NCBI GenBank assembly: GCA_030611945.1
Contig: JAUWOV010000057.1
Location: 1 to 11,649, forward strand
DNA: 11,649 nucleotides
DNA from: a bacterium
Lineage (GTDB): Bacteria > JAHJDO01
Direction of reading: 5' to 3'
Shown here: positions 7,154 through 11,649 of the stretch, in pieces
How the letters are laid out: every line of letters begins with the position of its first letter
Numbering within the stretch: the stretch's first letter is position 1
The notes under the pieces: generated by a model
The model's input: the letters and a program-made list of their open reading frames with translations, nothing else
What the model was told of the DNA's origin: nothing
Databases searched by the model: none
Program-made: the position numbers and the translations under genes

Positions 7154-8089
7154 CTACTGAACCTTTGTCCCGCATTTCGAACAAAACTTAGCTCCCGGCT
7201 TGAGAGATACGCCGCACTTTGAACATGTTATGCCCTGAATCTTCTTCCCGCATTCCGGGCAGAATACAGCGCCAGGAGATACTTCTGCGCCGCAGTATGG
7301 ACATTCTTCAAGAACAGCCTGTGGAATTGTCGCGCCGCAGCTCGGACAGAATTTTGTTCCTTGCTTGACCTGTGTTCCGCACTTGGGACAAGCAATCATC
7401 ACAGTGCCGGCATCCAGCAAATTCTGACAATGAGTCTGAATCTTTAACACAATATCATCAATTGCCTTTTGCGTTGCCTCTCCCATAGGAGTCTTCTTAA
7501 AACCGCCAAAACTTACTCCAAGACTTTTTGCGCCAGGCAAAGGTATAGCGGCTCCCAGCTTTAGACCCCTTCTTTTTGCTTCTCCTCTGAACCTGAGTGT
7601 CTGCATCTCTGAGGTTTCAGCATTTACAATCTTTATTATTCCCTCAACTATTGCGGTTTTGGTCTTCGCTCCAATTGAATATCCTCCAAAACTTAATCCT
7701 CCACCCATGCCTTTCTGTGAATACTCAAACACTGTAATCACTCCATTAAGAATTATCTGAACTCCTTTAATCTTTCCAATTTTCGCCCTTGTTTTTTTAC
7801 TTACTCTCCCGCTTGCCCCAAGATCCTGTTCGGCGATTATATCTTTTACATCCATTCTGCTCATTACAGAAAACTGCCCGGTCTCTGTTAATGCGCTTTC
7901 CAGCATATCAGCCATTCCTGTTCCCATACTTAATTCAGATTTTCTCCAATAATCAGTTCCAGGCGCATCTTTTGCAGTGAATTTACTTACAGCTACACGC
8001 ACCTTTCCCGCGTATACAGGACTTGAAAACGAGACAACAGCAAATAATAAAGCTAAGACAACAACTAATGACTTCTCTACACATTTCAT
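7154..8089 (-). CDS. Exported CsgG-domain protein with three C-terminal zinc ribbons
   Basis: 311 residues. Residues 1-27 are a clear signal peptide (positive start, long Val/Leu/Ala core, VYA before Gly28) with no lipobox cysteine. Residues 28 to about 225 resemble the CsgG periplasmic fold: KVRVAVSKF, MLESALTETGQFSVMSR, IIAEQDLGASGRV, AKIGKIKGVQIILNGVITVFE, and AIVEGIIKIVNAETSEM. Three near-identical zinc ribbons follow at about 234-252, 263-281 and 289-307, each CPxCG-x9-FCxxCG in outline. CsgG proper forms the outer-membrane curli pore and is a lipoprotein; lacking a lipid anchor, this one is probably a soluble periplasmic relative, not a curli secretin. Zinc ribbons are usually cytoplasmic, so their presence behind a signal peptide is odd. 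AAGGAGG about ten bases before the ATG is the strongest ribosome site on this strand. Exact role unknown. Confidence 0.85.
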   Translation of the reverse strand: MKCVEKSLVVVLALLFAVVSFSSPVYAGKVRVAVSKFTAKDAPGTDYWRKSELSMGTGMADMLESALTETGQFSVMSRMDVKDIIAEQDLGASGRVSKKTRAKIGKIKGVQIILNGVITVFEYSQKGMGGGLSFGGYSIGAKTKTAIVEGIIKIVNAETSEMQTLRFRGEAKRRGLKLGAAIPLPGAKSLGVSFGGFKKTPMGEATQKAIDDIVLKIQTHCQNLLDAGTVMIACPKCGTQVKQGTKFCPSCGATIPQAVLEECPYCGAEVSPGAVFCPECGKKIQGITCSKCGVSLKPGAKFCSKCGTKVQ

Positions 8090-8131
8090 ATCAGGAACCC
8101 TCCTTCTTTAGCTATTAATGTTAACAGATTA

Positions 8132-8161
8132 CATATAACATTGAATTATGATTTTTGTCAA
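8132..8161 (-). promoter_or_regulatory. Candidate sigma70-type promoter for the CsgG-domain gene
   Basis: The minus strand carries a perfect TTGACA (8161-8156). At 17-18 bases spacing lies only a moderate -10, TTATAT or TATATG (8138-8132). A start here would give a leader of roughly 40 bases before the CsgG-domain ATG. It may serve the tightly spaced genes csgG-like, pgsA, der and plsY. The perfect -35 is the main support. Confidence 0.4.
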
Positions 8162-8245
8162 GCGCCCGTCACGGCAAAACGAACAAAACAAATAAATTGA
8201 CTAAGAATATATCCTGTGATAGCTTTTAGTTAAAGAACAAAATAG

Positions 8246-8329
8246 TGCCGGGAGCGAGATTTGAACTCGCACAGGATTTCTCCCACCAGCCCCTCAAGCT
8301 AGCGTGTCTGCCAATTTCACCATCCCGGC
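8246..8329 (-). tRNA. tRNA-Leu (anticodon GAG)
   Basis: An 84-nt class II tRNA on the minus strand. Acceptor GCCGGGA pairs with TCCCGGC, discriminator A; the CCA is not encoded. The anticodon stem CTAGC/GCTGG (one G-T pair) closes the loop TTGAGGG, anticodon GAG for leucine CUC/CUU. A long variable arm (GGTGGGAGAAATCC region) and the T-arm GAGTTCAAATCTC follow. Its own promoter lies just upstream, and the CsgG-domain gene begins about 156 bases downstream on the same strand. Confidence 0.96.
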
Positions 8330-8352
8330 AGGAACTTCTTGAACTTCTGTGC

Positions 8353-8380
8353 ATAATAGCAAATTTTGATTTGATGTCAA
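8353..8380 (-). promoter_or_regulatory. Sigma70-type promoter of tRNA-Leu
   Basis: On the minus strand, TTGACA (8380-8375) is separated by 16 bases from TATTAT (8358-8353), which matches five of six consensus positions. The predicted start would be near 8346, about 17 bases before the mature tRNA 5' end. This promoter occupies most of the 69-bp gap that also serves as the leader of queE on the opposite strand. Confidence 0.7.
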
Positions 8381-8398
8381 AAAGAATTCAGGTAATTC

Positions 8399-9040
8399 AT
8401 GCTTAAGGTTAATGAAATATTCAAAAGCATTCAGGGCGAGGGAAGCTTTGCCGGTAAACAGTGCAGTTTCGTAAGACTTACAGGCTGTAATCTCAGATGC
8501 AGCTACTGTGACACAAAGTATGCTTACAAAAAAGGGGGGAATTTATCCATAGAAGAAATAATCCGAAAAGCAAAAACACTGCAGTCAAATCTGGTAGAAA
8601 TTACAGGAGGAGAGCCTCTACTGCAGAAAGAAACCTTTGAGTTGATTGACACGCTGATCAAGCAAAAATATATTGTTTTAATTGAAACAAATGGCGCTAT
8701 TAGCATTAAAAATATAAATCAACACGCAATAATAATACTTGATTTGAAATGTCCGGGAAGCAAAATGAGCGCCAATACGCTGTGGGAAAACATTGAGTAT
8801 TTAAGGAAAAAGGATGAGGTTAAGTTCGTGATAGGCGACAGAAAGGATTACGATTGGGCAAAAGACATAGCGGAAAAACACAACCTCGCTCAACGAGTAA
8901 ACCATGTTCATTTTTCGCCCGTTTATGGTAAACTGGTTCCAAAAGAACTCGCTAAATGGATCTGCCATGATAATCTGGACGTTAGAATGCAGATTCAACT
9001 CCACAAATATATATGGAATCCAAATACGAGAGGCGTTTAG
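8399..9040 (+). CDS. queE: 7-carboxy-7-deazaguanine synthase
   Basis: A radical-SAM enzyme that converts 6-carboxy-5,6,7,8-tetrahydropterin to 7-carboxy-7-deazaguanine in queuosine precursor synthesis. The 213 residues are typical of bacterial QueE. Seen: the N-terminal EIFKSIQGEG (residues 6-15), the [4Fe-4S] motif CNLRCSYCDT with Cys30, Cys34 and Cys37 (CxxxCxxC), ITGGEPLLQ for SAM binding, ETNG, and LDLKCPGSKM. The C-terminal MQIQLHKYIWNPNTRGV is a common QueE ending. The stop codon directly abuts the queC ATG with no spacer, so the two are coupled. The ribosome site upstream is weak (CAGG at about eight bases). No preQ1 riboswitch pattern or convincing plus-strand promoter was found in the 69-bp gap after tRNA-Leu. 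Confidence 0.96.
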   Translation: MLKVNEIFKSIQGEGSFAGKQCSFVRLTGCNLRCSYCDTKYAYKKGGNLSIEEIIRKAKTLQSNLVEITGGEPLLQKETFELIDTLIKQKYIVLIETNGAISIKNINQHAIIILDLKCPGSKMSANTLWENIEYLRKKDEVKFVIGDRKDYDWAKDIAEKHNLAQRVNHVHFSPVYGKLVPKELAKWICHDNLDVRMQIQLHKYIWNPNTRGV

Positions 9041-9712
9041 ATGAAAAAGGCTATAGTTCTCAGCAGCGGAGGGATTGATTCAACAACTGCAATGGCTATT
9101 GCTAAAGCAGAAAACTACGAGTTGTACTCATTAACTCTTGATTATGGACAACGTCACAAGATTGAGATTGAAAGCGCTAAAAAAGCTGCTGATTTTTTCT
9201 GCGTTAAGGAACACAAAATTATAGTAATAGATTTAAAAAAAATTGGCGGATCAGCATTAACGGATAATATAGATATCACGACGGATAACCCATCAGACGA
9301 AATACCTGTTACATACGTTCCTGCAAGAAACACTATATTTCTTTCCATTGCTTTGGCATGGGCAGAGGTTATTGGGTCAAATGATATATTTATTGGGGCA
9401 AATATAGTTGATTATAGCGGCTATCCTGACTGCAGACCTGAGTATTTAGAGGCATTCGAAAAAGTGGCAAATCTTGGGACTAAAGCCGGTATTAAAGGGG
9501 GAAAAATAAAGATTCATGCGCCTTTACTTAGAATGTCTAAAGCAGAAATTATAAAAAAAGGCATTGAATTAGGAATTGATTATTCCATAACCTGGAGCTG
9601 TTACAATCCACGTGCCGGCTGTAAAGCGTGCGGAAAATGCGACAGCTGTAAATTTAGATTAAAGGGATTCAGGGAAGCCGGTTATAAAGATCCCATTAAA
9701 TATTTCACATAG
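9041..9712 (+). CDS. queC: 7-cyano-7-deazaguanine (preQ0) synthase
   Basis: QueC is an ATP-dependent ligase that turns the QueE product into preQ0 using ammonia. The 223 residues match the family. The PP-loop SGGIDSTT is at residues 9-16, LTLDYGQRH follows, and VPARNTIFLSIALAWAE is characteristic. The C-terminal zinc site is CYNPRAGC...CGKCDSC, with cysteines at 187, 197, 200 and 203 as the expected ligands and an extra Cys194. The ribosome site GAGAGG lies inside the end of queE, and ATG follows the queE stop immediately. The gene is intact. Confidence 0.97.
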   Translation: MKKAIVLSSGGIDSTTAMAIAKAENYELYSLTLDYGQRHKIEIESAKKAADFFCVKEHKIIVIDLKKIGGSALTDNIDITTDNPSDEIPVTYVPARNTIFLSIALAWAEVIGSNDIFIGANIVDYSGYPDCRPEYLEAFEKVANLGTKAGIKGGKIKIHAPLLRMSKAEIIKKGIELGIDYSITWSCYNPRAGCKACGKCDSCKFRLKGFREAGYKDPIKYFT

Positions 9713-9723
9713 GAGGGAGCAAA

Positions 9724-10158
9724 ATGCCTAAAGAACGCATAGATAATTTAACAATACTTGGTAAAAGCAAAATTAAATATCCCGCTTCTCCGGATAAAGC
9801 AAAGCTGGAAACATTTGAGAACAAATATTCTAAGAGAGATTATTGGATCAGCTTTGACTGTCCTGAGTTTACATCAATATGTCCTGTTACCGGTCAGCCG
9901 GATTTTGGCATAATAACAATCCGTTATATGCCTGATAAAAAATGCATAGAAAGTAAGTCTTTGAAACTATATTTGTTCTCTTTTAGAAACTTTGCTACAT
10001 TTCACGAACATGTTGTCAACAGAATCCTTGACGATGTTGTAAAGGCATGTAATCCAAGAAAAGCTTTAGTTACCGGCGAATTCCTTCCCCGCGGAGGAAT
10101 CAGCATCAACGTAGAGGCAAGTTATCCTGAAGAAAAAAGCGACCTAGATAATGTGTGA
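9724..10158 (+). CDS. queF: NADPH-dependent 7-cyano-7-deazaguanine reductase, short (type I) form
   Basis: QueF reduces the nitrile of preQ0 to the amine preQ1, which tRNA-guanine transglycosylase then inserts into tRNA. At 144 residues it is the unimodular form like that of Bacillus subtilis. The catalytic cysteine is in TSICPVTGQPDF (Cys53, with Asp60 as the expected acid). The QueF NADPH motif is ESKSLKLY at 76-83, and FHE at 93-95 is also conserved. The start is fixed by AGGAGGGAGC just upstream, the best ribosome site on the plus strand. It begins 11 bases after queC, completing queE-queC-queF. Its presence shows the pathway here goes to preQ1/queuosine in tRNA rather than stopping at preQ0. 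queD and folE are absent from the window. Confidence 0.97.
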   Translation: MPKERIDNLTILGKSKIKYPASPDKAKLETFENKYSKRDYWISFDCPEFTSICPVTGQPDFGIITIRYMPDKKCIESKSLKLYLFSFRNFATFHEHVVNRILDDVVKACNPRKALVTGEFLPRGGISINVEASYPEEKSDLDNV

Positions 10159-10208
10159 CGTTATGTGTTAAAATGAATGTAAAATTATGAAATGAGGGAA
10201 AATAAAAT

Positions 10209-10421
10209 ATGCAAGATTTAAAAATGAATGATTTAATTTCAGAAGGTAATTTAGTATATTACATTACGAAAGAAGATGTACAACTTGAAGCCAAAAGAAG
10301 GATTGGCAGAGAGTTAGCTGACGAAGAATTCCCAATAATCAGAAAACTTTTGAGCAATGGTATTTCTACGAGTATAGATATTATTTATAATACAATCTTT
10401 ACGGAAGAAATAAAGAAATAA
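10209..10421 (+). CDS. Small hypothetical protein before the methyltransferase
   Basis: A 70-residue, charged, mainly helical protein with no signal peptide or membrane segment. I do not recognise a named family. The segment YITKEDVQLEAKRRIGRELADEEFP (about residues 18-42) resembles short helical motifs of the form ITxEDVQxxAxxxxGRxLTDEE seen in small uncharacterised proteins (memory only). A GAGGGA lies about ten bases before the ATG; Met6 is an alternative start. It ends seven bases before the methyltransferase ATG and is probably co-transcribed with it. It lacks an obvious helix-turn-helix, so it should not be called a restriction-modification control protein without further evidence. Confidence 0.6.
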   Translation: MQDLKMNDLISEGNLVYYITKEDVQLEAKRRIGRELADEEFPIIRKLLSNGISTSIDIIYNTIFTEEIKK

Positions 10422-10428
10422 CAGAAAA

Positions 10429-11277
10429 ATGCAAGAAATACAGACAAAAATATTGCTTGGTGATAACAAAGAGGTTTTGAGACAGTTAGGCGAAAATTCT
10501 ATTGATTTAATTGTAACATCACCGCCTTATGCAGATAGAAGAAAACAAACTTATGGAGGAGTTAAACCCGAAAAATATGTAGAATGGTTTTTGCCGATAG
10601 GGCAGCAATTATTGAGAGTATTGAAACCAACAGGGACTTTTATTCTGAATATCAAGGAAAAAGCGGAAAAAAGAGAAAGAAGCAGTTACGTGCTTGAGCT
10701 GATTTTGGCTTTGCGAAATCAGGGCTGGCTGTGGACAGAAGAATTTATTTGGCACAAGAAAAATTGCTATCCCGGAAAATGGCCAAACCGTTTTCGGGAC
10801 GCATGGGAGAGACTTTTGCAGTTTAATAAGGCAAAAAACTTCGCTATGTATCAAGAAGATGTCATGGTGCCGATCGGCGATTGGGCAAACGGCAGATTAA
10901 GAAATTTAAGCGCGATTGATAAAGTAAGAGATAACTCAAAAAGTGGCAGCGGGTTCGGGAAAAATATTTCAAATTGGCTGAACAGAGACAAGGTTTATCC
11001 GACTAATGTTGTGCAATTTGCTACTGTCTGCAACAATAAAAATCATAGTGCGGTTTTTCCCGAGGAATTACCGGAATGGTTTATTAAACTTTTTACCAAA
11101 AAATATGATTGGGTACTAGATCCGTTTTTGGGTTCTGGAACCACGACAGAGGTAGCGCAAAGAATGGAACGAAACTCTATCGGCATTGAGATAGTGCCTG
11201 AATATGTGGAAATGGCCAAAGCGAAAGTCATGCAAAAAGAGCAATCCTTGTTTCATCATAATAGGGTCAGTATATGA
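10429..11277 (+). CDS. Beta-class DNA methyltransferase (N4-cytosine or N6-adenine)
   Basis: A 282-residue DNA amino-methyltransferase that uses S-adenosylmethionine. The catalytic motif IV, TSPPY, is at residues 30-34. The SAM-binding motif I, DPFLGSGTTTEVA, is near the C-terminus (231-243), followed by GIEIVPEYVEMA. This order (catalytic motif first) defines the beta class. SPPY is commoner in N4-cytosine enzymes, but N6-adenine activity cannot be excluded. FIWHKKNCYPGKWPNRFRDAWE in the middle belongs to the conserved core. The gene appears complete. Its stop overlaps the start of the next gene (ATGA), the usual arrangement with a cognate restriction enzyme. Target sequence cannot be read from the protein. 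The ribosome site is weak, consistent with coupling to the small gene upstream. Confidence 0.92.
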   Translation: MQEIQTKILLGDNKEVLRQLGENSIDLIVTSPPYADRRKQTYGGVKPEKYVEWFLPIGQQLLRVLKPTGTFILNIKEKAEKRERSSYVLELILALRNQGWLWTEEFIWHKKNCYPGKWPNRFRDAWERLLQFNKAKNFAMYQEDVMVPIGDWANGRLRNLSAIDKVRDNSKSGSGFGKNISNWLNRDKVYPTNVVQFATVCNNKNHSAVFPEELPEWFIKLFTKKYDWVLDPFLGSGTTTEVAQRMERNSIGIEIVPEYVEMAKAKVMQKEQSLFHHNRVSI

Positions 11278-11570
11278 AAAAATTAGACCTAAACCAGATT
11301 TATGAATATGTAGAAGGGCATATTTCAATCTTTCATCAAAAAAGGTTGGATTATATTAAAAACAAAGTTGATCTATTGAAGATATTAAAGCAGAAAAATC
11401 CATATCTTTTCAAGGCAAAAAACGTGCTTACCGCTCAAGACTTGATTAAAGGATTTCTTGATGCTTTTTTGCAATCTCAAGAAGAAACATTGTTTGGAAA
11501 CTTCATTGAGCCCAAAAACCTAGATAGAAGCCTAAAAAAAGGTAGAAAGAAGCAGGCTCTGCTGGTATAA
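11274..11570 (+). pseudogene. N-terminal fragment of a PmeII-family-like type II restriction endonuclease
   Basis: 98 residues. The first 79 resemble the start of PmeII-family restriction endonucleases as I remember them: a helical N-terminus with SIFHQKRLDYI, then LKILKQKNPYLFKAKNVL, TAQDLIKGFLDAFL, and SQEETLFGNFIE. In that family the protein continues after this point into the catalytic core. Here it switches to a short basic tail (PKNLDRSLKKGRKKQALLV) and stops. The likely cause is insertion of foreign DNA near 11510. Start ATG overlaps the methyltransferase stop, and the pairing of genes supports a restriction enzyme role. The nuclease core is missing, so the fragment should be inactive. 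The family call is from recall of sequence pattern, not a search. A short unrelated helical protein is the alternative. Confidence 0.55.
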
Positions 11571-11571
11571 T
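11543..11571 (+). promoter_or_regulatory. Extended -10 promoter entering the right-edge ORF
   Basis: Perfect TATAAT (11566-11571) preceded by TG one base upstream, an extended -10. At 17 bases spacing lies TAGAAA (11543-11548), four of six to the -35 consensus. It overlaps the end of the restriction-endonuclease fragment and points into the ORF starting at 11617. Confidence 0.6.
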
Positions 11572-11601
11572 AGCAAAAACAGAGCATCACCCAATGGGTG
11601 A
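11556..11601 (+). repeat. Two adjacent hairpins in the leader of the right-edge ORF
   Basis: GCTCTG (11556-11561) pairs with CAGAGC (11580-11585), enclosing the -10 box. TCACCC (11587-11592) pairs with GGGTGA (11596-11601) around AAT. The second hairpin ends six bases before the GGAG ribosome site of the next ORF, so it could influence translation. Such leaders are known from insertion-sequence genes, but the identity here is open. Confidence 0.5.
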
Positions 11602-11616
11602 AAAACGGAGATAAAG

Positions 11617-11649
11617 ATGCTATTAACAAAAAAGATGTCACAAGTCAGA
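11617..11649 (+). CDS. Start of an unidentified ORF, truncated by window edge
   Basis: ATG at 11617 follows a good GGAG ribosome site by six bases, and eleven codons (beginning MLLTKKMSQ) remain open to the edge. With an extended -10 promoter and leader hairpins upstream, this is a credible gene start. Too little is visible to identify it. Its place directly after an interrupted restriction-endonuclease gene makes a mobile-element gene (transposase or intron-encoded protein) plausible, but that is inference. Confidence 0.5.
   Translation, partial: MLLTKKMSQVR

Noticed and set aside
7154-8089. Curli export pore CsgG
   Set aside because: No lipobox cysteine, no curli genes nearby, and the protein ends in zinc ribbons. 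Only the domain resemblance is retained.
8330-8398. preQ1 riboswitch upstream of queE
   Set aside because: No preQ1-type stem with a following A-rich pseudoknot tail could be found, and most of the gap is taken by the tRNA-Leu promoter on the other strand.
10156-10190. Separate promoter for the methyltransferase cluster
   Set aside because: TAAAAT-like hexamers occur, but none has an acceptable -35 at 16-18 bases. Read-through from queF remains possible.
1-11649. CRISPR array or tandem repeats
   Set aside because: No regularly spaced direct repeats were seen anywhere in the window.

Overview
The window reads as a chromosomal segment of a low-GC bacterium with a largely housekeeping gene set. 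A CsgG-domain protein with a signal peptide points to a diderm envelope. No 16S rRNA or other decisive marker is present. An uncultured lineage of the Omnitrophota/PVC or deltaproteobacterial kind is a guess from gene order and dispersed GC-rich palindromes, not a demonstrated assignment.

Positions 1 to about 8330 are read entirely from the minus strand. In transcription order they hold: tRNA-Leu(GAG) with a good sigma70-type promoter; an exported CsgG-domain protein ending in three zinc ribbons; pgsA; der; plsY; a two-gene accessory cassette; gpsA; a small MerR-like protein; tRNA-Pro(GGG); and secA, which runs off the left edge. Most junctions outside the cassette are tight: 20-bp overlap pgsA/der, ATGA overlaps der/plsY and gpsA/merR, 5 nt merR to tRNA-Pro, 18 nt tRNA-Pro to secA. 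The logic is membrane biogenesis. GpsA makes glycerol-3-phosphate, PlsY acylates it, PgsA uses it for phosphatidylglycerol phosphate, and SecA drives export across that membrane. Der matures ribosomes.

The plsY-gpsA junction (about 3423-4664) looks invaded. It contains an AT-rich four-helix membrane protein gene, a more GC-rich membrane protein gene broken by a frameshift, GC-rich hairpins on the gpsA side, and a nested palindromic element on the plsY side that supplies the last codons and stop of plsY.

Positions 8399-10158 are read from the plus strand and encode queE, queC and queF, three steps of the 7-deazaguanine (preQ1, queuosine precursor) pathway. queD and folE are not in the window.

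Positions 10209-11649 are an accessory region: an unknown 70-residue protein, a beta-class DNA methyltransferase (SPPY motif), and the N-terminal part of what looks like a PmeII-family restriction endonuclease. The endonuclease frame departs from the family and stops after 98 codons. A new promoter, two hairpins and a new ORF follow at the right edge, which suggests insertional disruption of a type II restriction-modification system and an orphaned methyltransferase.
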